A stretch of 41,458 nt of DNA. It comes from a virus. Below the pieces are notes generated by a model, which did no database searches, had not been told where the DNA came from, and worked only from the letters and a program-made list of their open reading frames with translations. The position numbers were made by a program, and so were the translations under genes. The DNA lies in the IMG/VR virus record IMGVR_UViG_3300049783_000837, positions 1-41,458 of that record; one strand, written 5' to 3'. Position 1 is the stretch's first letter; each line of letters opens with the position of its first letter. Positions 29,085 to 38,223 of this stretch are shown piece after piece.

Positions 29085-30269
29085 TTATTTTTTCCCTTTA
29101 TATAAATTTGTCACAAACGGTTCTGTAACATTTTTAACAATCAAGTCGTTAATATCTTTATCAGTAAAAGCCTTGATCGGATTTGTCTTGAGTGCTTTTA
29201 TCATACCTTTTAACCTTTCAATTTCATTTTTTAATTCAGAAATATTATTTAAATTACATTTATTTAGATCTTCAATCTTTTGATTTGTTGCCTCTATTCC
29301 TTTTAAAGAATCATTGTCTTTGTTTTTAATTGCATTACCCAACCCATAAACCTTTTTATTTAAACCGCTTACAACTTCAGTTAAGTCTGTTACTGTTTTT
29401 TTTGCAGTTAAATTTGCAGATTTTAAATTGCTCATTTCTTTGTTTGAATTTTTATCGTGTAAATTAATTTCATTTGACAACCTTGTAGTTTCATTTTTTA
29501 ACTCAGATACGTAGTCTGACAAATCATTATAATTACCAATACTGCTTTTTAATATCTTACCATTACTTGTTAATGTAATATTTAATTTAAGTACATTGTC
29601 GCTTAGGGTATGTAGATCTTCATTTAAACCACGAAGCTTATTGTTAGCGTCACTTTTTGATTCAACCAATTCTTTTTTTATTTTATTGATATTATTTTCT
29701 GTGCAAAGGGTTTCTTTGCCTAGATCTTTTGTTAACTCCGTAATTGTTAATGATAAATCATGATGTTTTTTGCCAAACTCTTTTTTAATCACGTTAATAT
29801 TATGACTTGACCCTTCAATTTCATTTTTTAATTCAGAAATATATTTATCATTAGATTTTTTGCCATTAATTAAATCGGCACTTAACTCATTAATCTTATT
29901 AGATAATAACTCTTGAATCTTTTTGTTATTCTTTGTGGCTTGCTGCTGATTTACTGATGTATTTTTTAATTCAATTACTTGTTTATTTAAATTATCCATA
30001 TAAGCAACTAAATACTCAAGATTCTTTTTGGTGTGACCTTGATTTTCAATGTATTCTTTATTTATTTTATTAATATTGTTTTCTGTACAAAGGGTTTCTT
30101 TATCATTAGATTTTTCTGACTCAATCGCATTAGCTTTTAACTCATTAATCTTATTAGATAATAACTCCTGACTCTTTGTGTTAGCAGATTTAATTAATGC
30201 TAAATCACGCTTGAATGATTTATTCTCGTTATCTAATCTAGCTATTATATCATTTAATGACTCTTTCAT
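29085..30269 (-). CDS. Long coiled-coil tail rod with internal repeats
   Basis: 394 aa, AAGGA site before ATG 30269. Almost entirely coiled coil, Lys/Asn-rich. Internal repeats: LLSNKINEL (twice), KETLCTENNINKI (twice, also visible in the DNA), and variants of YISELKNEIE (three or more). The C-terminal 45 residues (NPIKAFTDKDINDLIVKNV..) form a separate part. Lies between hub and spike, each 1-14 bases away, so it is likely a tail-tip fibre or connector. Evolves by internal duplication. Confidence 0.65.
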   Translation of the reverse strand: MKESLNDIIARLDNENKSFKRDLALIKSANTKSQELLSNKINELKANAIESEKSNDKETLCTENNINKINKEYIENQGHTKKNLEYLVAYMDNLNKQVIELKNTSVNQQQATKNNKKIQELLSNKINELSADLINGKKSNDKYISELKNEIEGSSHNINVIKKEFGKKHHDLSLTITELTKDLGKETLCTENNINKIKKELVESKSDANNKLRGLNEDLHTLSDNVLKLNITLTSNGKILKSSIGNYNDLSDYVSELKNETTRLSNEINLHDKNSNKEMSNLKSANLTAKKTVTDLTEVVSGLNKKVYGLGNAIKNKDNDSLKGIEATNQKIEDLNKCNLNNISELKNEIERLKGMIKALKTNPIKAFTDKDINDLIVKNVTEPFVTNLYKGKK

Positions 30270-30282
30270 TTTTAATCCTTAG

Positions 30283-32637
30283 TTATGGGTGTGAACCGCT
30301 GCCGTTGATGTATCTATCCGCTTCTGGTACAGGGTCAGAAGGGTCAAAGATTAAATTTATTGTTGCTCCGTTATCTATTATACCAGACCCCTTTAAGCCT
30401 CTTAATGTGTCATTGTCAGCACCATCAACACCCCACCCCGTGTTTGAACCATCAATAGCCCCGTTAACACCAGCCGTAGAAAAACTTTCACCACCTAAAC
30501 CGACGCTTCGCCCATCACCGCCGTCGCCGCCATCACCTGGGCTATCTGGTGCTGATGAGTCAAAACCACCGCTACCCCCACTCGGTGCTCTAATGTAACC
30601 ATCAGCGGTTGGGTATGCTGTTGATGTCGTGGTGCCGCTAAAATAAATATTGATAGTTATTCCCGAGCTACCCGTAAATACAACCCCACCATCAACACCA
30701 TTGCCGGCGTTTCTGTCTGTTATTAAGTCACCGCCAATGCCACCATTACCACCTGATGCCTGACCGTCAAAGCCGTTAGCAAGTATTACTGTTAATGTTG
30801 TGCCTGCTGGAAATGCCCCTGATATTATTGCAGAATTGCCGAAAGAATAAGACCCTTTGAATATAAAGGTAAACTCTAAAGCAGGATCTCCCGCAGCCGG
30901 TGCAGGAGGGTTGCCAACAAAGCCATATAAGCTAAATGGCTCACCACCACCTGAAGGTCCATTAATTACATTTTCTGAGCCTGAAGTTAACGCGGCTTCG
31001 TAAGTCAGTGCTTTAACGTTGTACTGTCTACCGTCTTTGTATGATGGGTTTATCTTTGTTATTTGTCCGCGAATATTTCCTGAGCCTGAGCCGTAAATAC
31101 CTTGGTCTGCGCTAGTTATCAGATCAACAACATCACCCGTTTTAAATGTTAAATACCTTTCGTCAGTGACAAAAGAGCGCAAAAAAGGCGTAAATTTAAA
31201 CCTACCCACATATCGTTGTGTTAATAACTTAGCTGCATCTGTATCAATAAGAAAATTAGGCTTAAATAATTTATCTTTGTGTTTAGTGTAAAGTTCAGGG
31301 CCGATTAACTCATCATCTGAATGTCTAGCGACTTTTTTAAAGCTAGCTGTGTCATCTGATTCAGATAGGTTTCTTTTGTCATACAATACAAATGCCTGGG
31401 TAGCCCTTAACTCTTCTTTTGCTACCTTTTTGATAGTGTATGCGTTTATTTCCTTACCTTCGGTTAATGATGCTGTTGATTGCTGCCATACGCTATTTGC
31501 TGATAGCCTAGCTTGGCCGTTCGGGTAAGCTGCTGTACCGATAGGGTCAAACCATAAATCCATTAAATACCCTGTTAGTATTCTATTCAATACCGCGTTA
31601 AGATCTTCGGATTCTCCATGCAATGTATTTACTTTGTCGTTTGGATGCCATTTTAAAACCTCAGCAGACCAATCAGCAGATGGTATTAATGCAGATGAAA
31701 AATCTGATTCAACTAAAATTCTAGCCAATAAATCACCAATGGTTTCATTGTCAGATAAATCACAGATAAAAACTTCATCACCCGCGCTGTGCGCACTTGC
31801 TACAGTAGTTGTTAATAGTGCGCCTGATGTGGGTGCAATTAAATTACCCCCGCGCGTTGTAACCGTTAAAACTGGTGCCGTTGGGGTTGATGTATTAATG
31901 CTAACTATTTGGCAATGCTCCTCACCAATTCTGATGAAGTCCAAGGCTGTATAGGTAACAACATCATCAACAGTGATTGTATTTTGACTAGCATCAATAT
32001 CAAGTTTAATAAACCCACCCTTTGTCGGTGGCCATGTTTTTTCACCAAGATTCACTAGTGATAAAACATCTTTAAATCTAAGTGACCATGTGCCATTTTC
32101 ACTTAGTGAGATAGTGTTGCTCAGGAAGCTCCTAGTTTGCGCTCCGTTAGCTAAATCAACACTGCCATCATCTTGGACCCTGTACAGCTTTAGCCTTGCT
32201 GTTTTGTTTTCAAATATCTGGCGTTCATCAAGCTTCCCAAAATAAGTGCCTTGATTTTTAACGCCCGCAGGAATGTTATCAGCGTTAGGGTCTTGCTTAT
32301 CAAAATCAATCATCGTTACAGATAATGAGGACCGACCTGACAAACCGTCACCGGGCTTTAATTCTGGAGCTATTTCGTTAATAGATTGTATGCAGCGCCA
32401 AATCGGTTCACCATTAATTGATGGTAAAAGCGGTGCATTTACATTAGTAAAATAATAAGTTTTATATTCGCTCAACCCCCCATTAGCAATCGCCCACGGT
32501 TGATCACAAGTTAGCGGTGTTCCAGTTCCTTGCTCAGCACCAATAGTACAAGTACCAGTAATAACAGGTAAATCAATCTCCAACACTTCAAAGTGCTCTT
32601 GCACTCTCATATTTTGAGTAGCTAAAAAAGTTGCCAT
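30283..32637 (-). CDS. Tail tip hub protein with Gly-rich C-terminal domain
   Basis: 784 aa. N-terminal about 560 residues are beta-rich and fit a baseplate/central hub protein (DFDKQDPNADN, GRFKFTPFLRSFVTDERYLTFKTGDVVDLIT). The last 210 residues are Gly/Asp/Ser/Asn-rich: GGNGGIGGD, GGSGGFDSSAPDSPGDGGDGGDGRSVGLGG. Such Gly-rich stretches resemble polyglycine-II receptor-binding domains as in T-even-like gp38 adhesins. Probably contacts the host receptor. Assignment is by position and composition. Confidence 0.65.
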   Translation of the reverse strand: MATFLATQNMRVQEHFEVLEIDLPVITGTCTIGAEQGTGTPLTCDQPWAIANGGLSEYKTYYFTNVNAPLLPSINGEPIWRCIQSINEIAPELKPGDGLSGRSSLSVTMIDFDKQDPNADNIPAGVKNQGTYFGKLDERQIFENKTARLKLYRVQDDGSVDLANGAQTRSFLSNTISLSENGTWSLRFKDVLSLVNLGEKTWPPTKGGFIKLDIDASQNTITVDDVVTYTALDFIRIGEEHCQIVSINTSTPTAPVLTVTTRGGNLIAPTSGALLTTTVASAHSAGDEVFICDLSDNETIGDLLARILVESDFSSALIPSADWSAEVLKWHPNDKVNTLHGESEDLNAVLNRILTGYLMDLWFDPIGTAAYPNGQARLSANSVWQQSTASLTEGKEINAYTIKKVAKEELRATQAFVLYDKRNLSESDDTASFKKVARHSDDELIGPELYTKHKDKLFKPNFLIDTDAAKLLTQRYVGRFKFTPFLRSFVTDERYLTFKTGDVVDLITSADQGIYGSGSGNIRGQITKINPSYKDGRQYNVKALTYEAALTSGSENVINGPSGGGEPFSLYGFVGNPPAPAAGDPALEFTFIFKGSYSFGNSAIISGAFPAGTTLTVILANGFDGQASGGNGGIGGDLITDRNAGNGVDGGVVFTGSSGITINIYFSGTTTSTAYPTADGYIRAPSGGSGGFDSSAPDSPGDGGDGGDGRSVGLGGESFSTAGVNGAIDGSNTGWGVDGADNDTLRGLKGSGIIDNGATINLIFDPSDPVPEADRYINGSGSHP

Positions 32638-33387
32638 CTATAACCCGTTGTAAGCTGTGAATTTTAACATTATACCATTAAGTTCTCTTGTTTGAGAATG
32701 TGCAGGTATATCGTGATTAGGGTCAAAACACAAATAGGATGATTCAGGCTTAGTTACCTGCTCTTTAATAAAAAACGGTTGCTCAAAACTAAAGTCGATA
32801 AAGTCTTGCCAATCACCTTCAGTAAATAAAGCTGCTTCGTTAGGAAACGATAACAAGCCTTTTAACGACTTAGCCTTAACTGTACTAGCAATGGGGGCTA
32901 CAGTTAAATTAGTAGTTGTCTTTTGCGTTTTTGAGCGATTAAGCCAAGCTCTTTTATATCCTGCCTGCTCACCCGAGCTAATTGTTAAGTGCTGACCTGC
33001 AGCAATAAAGCTTAGTGTTGTTTGAAAAGTCGTAGACGTAGTTAAAAATCTAACCAACAACTTTGTAAAGTTCATTGTAGGAAATGTAAACATCAAATTG
33101 TGATTACGTTTAATTGTCACAGAGTCTATTAAACCCACACCATCACCATCAATTATCTGTACAACCACCGGACCTGATGTCGCGGCATTGTGCCCTGAAA
33201 TGCCGACATAACTAATACCAGTCTGGGCGTGATAATTAACCTCAAAATATCCAGAGCCAGAGCCAGATGTGTATGTCAATGAATGGTCTGGGTCTGATAT
33301 ATTGGAAGGTACTTCGCCGGTGCCTGCATCCGTTAATGTAGGAGTATAATTGATTAACACATTACTTGTTGATATTGATAAAGCCAT
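32638..33387 (-). CDS. Distal tail protein
   Basis: 249 aa, beta-rich, no clear motif. ISYVGISGHNAATSGPVVVQIIDGDG suggests a galactose-binding-like fold, and the C-terminal part DWQDFIDFSFEQPFFIKEQ is typical of tail-tip proteins. It lies between tape measure and hub and shares TAATG with the former. Likely forms the ring at the tail end. Confidence 0.65.
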   Translation of the reverse strand: MALSISTSNVLINYTPTLTDAGTGEVPSNISDPDHSLTYTSGSGSGYFEVNYHAQTGISYVGISGHNAATSGPVVVQIIDGDGVGLIDSVTIKRNHNLMFTFPTMNFTKLLVRFLTTSTTFQTTLSFIAAGQHLTISSGEQAGYKRAWLNRSKTQKTTTNLTVAPIASTVKAKSLKGLLSFPNEAALFTEGDWQDFIDFSFEQPFFIKEQVTKPESSYLCFDPNHDIPAHSQTRELNGIMLKFTAYNGL

Positions 33388-35279
33388 TATGCGCGGCCCT
33401 CTATTCTTGCTTGCTTCAGCCAGTTTGCAAGCGCCATTCCTAATTCATCTCCGCTGGGCACTGTAACGTTAAGGGTCTGTGCACCACTCGCTGTTGAGTC
33501 TGACAATTCCAATGATGTTGTTTCAGCTTGAAATGCTTCTTGTGCTGGTGTAGAGGATGAAGCAGAGCCTGAGCCACTTGGTCCACCACCACCGCCACCA
33601 CCCGCGATAGATGCTGCTTGAGTTAATCCCGTTGCAACAATTAAACCTGCATTAATCGATCCTAAACCCAAAGTGTAATCTCTTGCAGCTTCAGCCCTTG
33701 CGATTGATGTTGGGTCGCCAGGTATTAGCTGCGATGCAAAAGCAAGAACTGAACCTGATAGTGTAGCTGTGGCATTTGCTGATAAAGCAGATGCTTTTTG
33801 CACGACCAATCCCGCAATAGCTCCGGCCTTACTTTCACCTAAAACACCGTTGATTAAATCAATAGAATTTCTTGCGACTGATTTTTCCATAGCAATTTCA
33901 GCTTTAGCAGCACGACCTGTTAATTTTGCTCTGTCAGCTAAAGCCTTGGATGTTGCCTCGGTGATTTGATTTTCTGCTGCGAGATCCATCTCGACTATGT
34001 CAACCCAATATTGTTCGTTAAGTAGCACTTTTAGTAGATTGTTATCACCAACTTTCAAAAGATCTCGCTCTAACTTTTCAGTTAACAATAACTCTTCATC
34101 TTTAAATCTATCAGATATCTCCTGAAGCTCATCACCAGTGCCGGAAGATGTCACCCCATCACCAGTCGAGGTTATACCACCAATCTGACTGCCGCTAAGT
34201 TTCCTTGCGTCCGCTAGTTTTTCTTGCTCTTTTAATACCACTAGCTGCGCTTCAAGAGCGGTTAGCCTTTCGTTTTCTTCATCTAGTAATATTTTTTGGA
34301 CTCGCTGATTTCTGCCGTTTGTGCTTGCAATTAACTCTGTTTTTTTCGCTATTTGGTCTTGTGAATCTGCAATCTCTTTGTTTACTGCCGATATTGAAGT
34401 TATGTTTTCAGCATCAAGAAATGAGTTTGTAAAATCTATGATCGCCTGTGTTGCTGTTGGCACAACATCTATAACATCATTAAAAAACTCATTAACTATG
34501 GGTGCTATTGTTGCGCTTACTGCCGTTGCTGCATTGCCAAAGCTACTAGTCATTAAATCAAAACTAGTTGAAACCTCTTTTAACTTTTCAGCTTGACCAG
34601 ATGTGATACTCATACTAGAGTTAACAGCGTTAAACCTTTCGCGCATGGTTTTTAATTCTTCAGAATTATTGACAAATAAGGGCTGAAGCTTCGATAGATC
34701 ACTACCCATAGACTCAAGAACAAAAGTCATCTTGTTACCAGATACTCCAGCGTCCTCCATCCTACTAACCATTTTACCTATGACTTCTTCAGAGCTTAAT
34801 GACTCAAACTCTTGAGCTGTTGATCTTGCTTGTTCTTTTGTCAACTTCATTACATCGGCGTAGTCTTGAAATGTTCCCGTACCCGCTGCGCTAAATTCAC
34901 CAACTTTATCGGCAATATCTTTTGATATGTCCGCTATTTTTTCTGCATCAATGCCGTACTGTTTGGTTGCAAAGGATAATGATTGAAAGTCTTCCTCGGT
35001 TGTTTTTGCTTGTCTTGCAAATTGTTCTAACTCTTTACGGCTGCTTGATGCTTTTAATGTCATAGCAGAAATAGCAGAGCCAAAAGCCACGACAGAGGCG
35101 CCAACTTTAACCATCGCGCCAGCGGTTAAGCTTGCAGCTCTACTGAATTTAGCTAATGACCTGTCAGCTTTTGCTGTTGTGTCGGATATCTTATCTATTT
35201 TATCATCAGTTGAATCCAACTTAGCATCAAGTTTTTTTGTCCTTGCGTCTAACTCTATTATTAACGACTCTGTAGCCAT
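33387..35279 (-). CDS. Tape measure protein
   Basis: 630 aa. N-terminal coiled coil (LDARTKKLDAKLDSTDDKIDKISDTTAKADRSLAKF) then Ala/Gly-rich hydrophobic helices (AGAMVKVGASVVAFGSAISAM), a helical middle, a second hydrophobic stretch (AGAIAGLVVQKASALSANATATLSGSVLAFA), and a Gly/Ser-rich region near 555-580. This is the usual tape measure layout and it follows the G/G-T chaperone gene. A length of 630 residues suggests a tail of roughly 90-100 nm at about 1.5 angstrom per residue. Confidence 0.88.
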   Translation of the reverse strand: MATESLIIELDARTKKLDAKLDSTDDKIDKISDTTAKADRSLAKFSRAASLTAGAMVKVGASVVAFGSAISAMTLKASSSRKELEQFARQAKTTEEDFQSLSFATKQYGIDAEKIADISKDIADKVGEFSAAGTGTFQDYADVMKLTKEQARSTAQEFESLSSEEVIGKMVSRMEDAGVSGNKMTFVLESMGSDLSKLQPLFVNNSEELKTMRERFNAVNSSMSITSGQAEKLKEVSTSFDLMTSSFGNAATAVSATIAPIVNEFFNDVIDVVPTATQAIIDFTNSFLDAENITSISAVNKEIADSQDQIAKKTELIASTNGRNQRVQKILLDEENERLTALEAQLVVLKEQEKLADARKLSGSQIGGITSTGDGVTSSGTGDELQEISDRFKDEELLLTEKLERDLLKVGDNNLLKVLLNEQYWVDIVEMDLAAENQITEATSKALADRAKLTGRAAKAEIAMEKSVARNSIDLINGVLGESKAGAIAGLVVQKASALSANATATLSGSVLAFASQLIPGDPTSIARAEAARDYTLGLGSINAGLIVATGLTQAASIAGGGGGGGPSGSGSASSSTPAQEAFQAETTSLELSDSTASGAQTLNVTVPSGDELGMALANWLKQARIEGRA

Positions 35280-35895
35280 TTTTCAGATGCCCCGTTTAAT
35301 TTTCTTCTGAATCTTAAGCCGATACTAAGGTCCGTTGCGGCCGCAGCATCAAGATCAAGCAAATTGTAAATATCAACAAAATCAAGCCCCCAAAATTCTG
35401 AGGGGGCTATCTTTAACTCTTTTACGCAGTATTTAAACCACTTCCAATAATCATACTTAACTAGCCTTTCTTGTCTTCTTTGCTGCCCGATAAATCCGCT
35501 TTTTTTTTAGCGCTAGTAATGTTGTTAAATTTATACTCATCAACATCATAAGCAAGCTTCACCATCACTAACGGCCAAGGGTGCGAGCATTCCGTTGCCT
35601 CGGGATTGTGACGGCCGGACACCATACTCATAGCATCTTGCACTTCATCAATAGACACACAAGAGTTTTCAGCCTTGAATATGGCGTGAAACAATTCAGC
35701 AGCAAGAACTTTAGGGCATACCCTTTTCATTAATGCTGTTACTTTGATATCGTCAGAGCCTTTAGGGATTTCTCTGTATGCTAATAAATATTCGTACAAA
35801 ACACCATCTAAGTCTAAAGCAGTCTTATCGTAAAACTGTTTTATAGCCCCGTTAGTTATTTTGTACGGATATTCAATGTAAGCTAACTTGATCAC
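35261..35895 (-). CDS. Tail assembly chaperone G-T fusion via -1 frameshift
   Basis: The G frame meets nine A in a row on the minus strand (35500-35508; codons AAA AAA AAA GCG). A -1 slip there continues as SGFIGQQRRQERLVKYDYWKW... for 79 codons to a stop at 35261, overlapping the tape measure start. The product would be about 211 aa. The extension has a sensible composition (YDYWKWFKYCVKELK, EFWGLDFVDIYNLLDLD) and fills the otherwise empty 35280-35460 gap. This is the standard siphovirus gpG-gpGT arrangement, with the T part binding the tape measure protein. Confidence 0.8.
35461..35895 (-). CDS. Tail assembly chaperone G
   Basis: 144 aa, start overlaps the tail tube stop. Helical protein (MIKLAYIEYPYKITNGAIKQFYDKTALDLD..), with the position and size of gpG-like chaperones. 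The unslipped frame ends in a short Lys-rich tail (SAKKKADLSGSKEDKKG). Coats the tape measure before tail tube polymerises. Confidence 0.75.
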   Translation of the reverse strand: MIKLAYIEYPYKITNGAIKQFYDKTALDLDGVLYEYLLAYREIPKGSDDIKVTALMKRVCPKVLAAELFHAIFKAENSCVSIDEVQDAMSMVSGRHNPEATECSHPWPLVMVKLAYDVDEYKFNNITSAKKKADLSGSKEDKKG

Positions 35896-36302
35896 TAGGT
35901 AGCAGCCGTATAAGTCACGGCACCGCTTGATGAAAACGTAATAGAGGTTACTGTTGCTCCACCAGGGGGTAAGCTGTCACTCATACCATGAGGAACGAAT
36001 TTGGCCTCTGCTTTAAATCCATCAGGGAAAGTTAAAGTATAATCATCCTGAGTACCCGATAAAGCCTCAGTTCTTACAGCTCGATATACGGTGTCACTGT
36101 TGTATGTTAATGATCCAGATATAACAAGTTCCTTTCCTGATAGTTGAGCATCAAGCCTAGTAACCCAATCACCGTTACTTTTATTTTCAAATGTAATTGG
36201 CTCACCGCCATAAGTAACATTAAATTCACCTTGCCCTACGATATCAGTGGGTGTAGATCCTTTTTGTAAGATGATAGTTGTTGCATTATTTTCACCAGCC
36301 AT
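35895..36302 (-). CDS. Major tail (tube) protein
   Basis: 135 aa beta protein: ATTIILQKGSTP, YGGEPITFENKSNGDWVTRL, GKELVISGSLTYNSDTVY. Matches the phage tail tube group (TP901-1-type). Small for a tube protein and without an extra Ig-like domain. The order terminator, tube, chaperone, tape measure is canonical. GAGG site. Confidence 0.8.
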   Translation of the reverse strand: MAGENNATTIILQKGSTPTDIVGQGEFNVTYGGEPITFENKSNGDWVTRLDAQLSGKELVISGSLTYNSDTVYRAVRTEALSGTQDDYTLTFPDGFKAEAKFVPHGMSDSLPPGGATVTSITFSSSGAVTYTAAT

Positions 36303-36307
36303 GATTT

Positions 36308-36733
36308 TTACCTCGTTGTATATGTTAAATAATTAATTGAAATGATTCTTCTTACCCATGCTTCATTCTGCGCTACACCTTGCGTAGTGACTTCTAGTAT
36401 ATCAACTTTTTGCCCCAGATACACATTGCTAGCGCCGTTGTAAAAAACCGCTTTGATTGCACTTATAGCATCTGACATTGATTTGCCGTAATCACCAACA
36501 TTTAAAGGGGTGTATACAGTTATTTGATATATACCCCTGTCCTCATCGCTAGACTGCCTTGTCTTGCCTGTTGATTCGCTTGACGCAGGAATAAAACCTT
36601 CATGAAACCACAAAGCTTTACCTTGAGGATCGAAATCTTCAGGGGGGTCTATGTATGATGTATTGCTATTAGTTGTTGTTGTCGCTGTTGCGTAAACACC
36701 CCTAAGAGATTGTAATATATTGTAATCGCTCAT
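36308..36733 (-). CDS. Tail terminator (DUF4128-like)
   Basis: 141 aa. YNILQSLRGVYATATTTT, WFHEGFIPASSESTGK, DRGIYQITVYTPLNVGDYGKSMSDAISAIKAVF match small tail terminator proteins, which cap the tail tube and join it to the head. Start overlaps the neck gene. Confidence 0.75.
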   Translation of the reverse strand: MSDYNILQSLRGVYATATTTTNSNTSYIDPPEDFDPQGKALWFHEGFIPASSESTGKTRQSSDEDRGIYQITVYTPLNVGDYGKSMSDAISAIKAVFYNGASNVYLGQKVDILEVTTQGVAQNEAWVRRIISINYLTYTTR

Positions 36734-37191
36734 AGTGACCTTATTTTATTTTGCATGAGTATTAGTGTTCTTCTAACCCAACCGTCAGGTGCTTGTTTAC
36801 TAAAACCTTTGATCGATAGTATCTCATAGCTTTTAGACTTTTTAATGTAAGAGCCTTTTTTTACTGGATTTGGGAAGCCGCCATACTCAAGCACCCCAAT
36901 GTAAGATAGATTATTAGTAAAGTATAACCTCTTATCTAAAACTGATTGCGGTAGCTTTGCTAATTCATTTAATGAATTAGCACCATTATTACTTTCGCTA
37001 TCTGTTGTTTTGTTTGACTGTGTACCGACAGTTAAAAACCAATTATTTCTAGCTCGACCCTTGTCCGCTGGTGTAGATTGTATTATTTGCTGAAGCCCTG
37101 CCAAGTAAACGCCTTTTAAATTAGTGTTGACGCGCTCTTTCATGCCGACTTTTAATTCATACGTTACTTTTTCACGACCGAGCAATGGCAT
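36730..37191 (-). CDS. Tail completion/neck protein, HK97 gp10-like
   Basis: 153 aa. Typical words: TPADKGRARNNWFLTVG (tP-dtGrlrxnW), NNLSYIGVLEYGGF and KQAPDGWVRRTL (QAP-G-v). This is the HK97 gp10-like family at the head-tail interface. Overlaps both neighbours. Confidence 0.85.
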   Translation of the reverse strand: MPLLGREKVTYELKVGMKERVNTNLKGVYLAGLQQIIQSTPADKGRARNNWFLTVGTQSNKTTDSESNNGANSLNELAKLPQSVLDKRLYFTNNLSYIGVLEYGGFPNPVKKGSYIKKSKSYEILSIKGFSKQAPDGWVRRTLILMQNKIRSL

Positions 37192-37562
37192 TATTTTAAC
37201 CTTACCTGTGGCATGTAAACCAGTACATCAGATGTAGGTGCAACAATACCCAAGCTAATTACAATGTAAGAAACTGAGCCTTGCGTTATCTCGTCACCCT
37301 GCTTGATAATTGTCGCGTTATCACAAACTAATTTTCTATCTCCTGCAAGTATATTTATATTAAACATTTTCGCGTCGTAATCTACAAATACAGCGTTTTT
37401 TAATTCTATATTTGTTGATGTAGTAGTTCCTGGTGATAATGGATTTCCCGCAGTTGTGGACTTGCTTACAAGATAAACTTTATCGCTATTAACTGAGCCT
37501 GTCAGCACCACAGCTTTAGCTAGTAACTTAGTCACCTTTGCTCTAATGTTTGAGCTACCCAT
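37191..37562 (-). CDS. Head closure/connector protein
   Basis: 123 aa beta-rich, no name-giving motif. Between the DnaT-like adaptor and gp10-like protein, the place of the head-tail stopper. One-base overlap with both neighbours. Confidence 0.6.
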   Translation of the reverse strand: MGSSNIRAKVTKLLAKAVVLTGSVNSDKVYLVSKSTTAGNPLSPGTTTSTNIELKNAVFVDYDAKMFNINILAGDRKLVCDNATIIKQGDEITQGSVSYIVISLGIVAPTSDVLVYMPQVRLK

Positions 37563-38089
37563 TACCCTAAATACCCCATATCGTTTCTGTACAATCCACC
37601 ACCATTAACACCGGCTTTGGTGTATGGTCTTAAAACCCTAGATACCGCAGGCATTTGAGCAAGTGTTGGTGTGCTCGAGCCATCTTGATACACCTCAGAA
37701 ATTACACCGACCAAAGTTATGCTTTTTAAGTTTGCATCCGTCTTAACCGCGTTAGTATCAACGCCACCATTAATTGAAAATGAAGCTAGCATTTGGGCGT
37801 TTTTGAAATCTTGCGGTATTGATGTACTTAAAACTAATTCATCATAAGCGTACATATAGTTGCGCGGTAATATACCCGTCTGAACTTGAGGTTTTACTCT
37901 GGAGCCTTGAAGTCGGCTTTCATACGTAAAGTTGATAAAATCATATGCGTTAACTTGCAATACATCTCGCTCTGCTTCTGTGCTCGGTATTGTGTAACCC
38001 TTTAGCGCAGCGTAAGCAACAAACTCAGCATCAGTAGTTAATGAGTTCGCATTTGCAACACCTGTTCCATCTTCGATAATTAGCGCCAT
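37562..38089 (-). CDS. Head-tail adaptor, DnaT-like family
   Basis: 175 aa. Begins MALIIEDGTGVANANSLTTDAEFVAYAALKGY, the hallmark of the phage family often labelled DnaT-like ssDNA-binding but found as the head-tail adaptor in siphovirus operons. AAGG site. First gene of the tail unit, with its own promoter upstream. Confidence 0.8.
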   Translation of the reverse strand: MALIIEDGTGVANANSLTTDAEFVAYAALKGYTIPSTEAERDVLQVNAYDFINFTYESRLQGSRVKPQVQTGILPRNYMYAYDELVLSTSIPQDFKNAQMLASFSINGGVDTNAVKTDANLKSITLVGVISEVYQDGSSTPTLAQMPAVSRVLRPYTKAGVNGGGLYRNDMGYLG

Positions 38090-38127
38090 GATTGACCTTG
38101 TGATTTGAACTTTTATTTAATAGCTCA

Positions 38128-38136
38128 ATTATAGCA
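38128..38136 (-). promoter_or_regulatory. Extended -10 promoter for the tail operon
   Basis: On the minus strand TGCTATAAT (TG-n-TATAAT) about 40 bases before the adaptor gene start. The -35 is poor (T-rich), as is common with extended -10. It gives the tail genes a start separate from the head genes, which lie beyond island B. Confidence 0.55.
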
Positions 38137-38162
38137 CGGCTGCAATAAATTAAAAATAATCG

Positions 38163-38191
38163 TTGACTAGTGCCATTGGTGGGCCTAGTAT
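38163..38191 (+). promoter_or_regulatory. Promoter of accessory island B (TTGACT-17-TAGTAT)
   Basis: TTGACT (38163-38168) and TAGTAT (38186-38191), 17-base spacer AGTGCCATTGGTGGGCC. The part AGTGCCA and the CCT-x-TATT ending match the island A promoter (3952-3980). The AAGG-type leader follows before ATG 38224. Confidence 0.7.
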
Positions 38192-38223
38192 TGGTACATC
38201 AACAACACATAAGGATTTAGATA

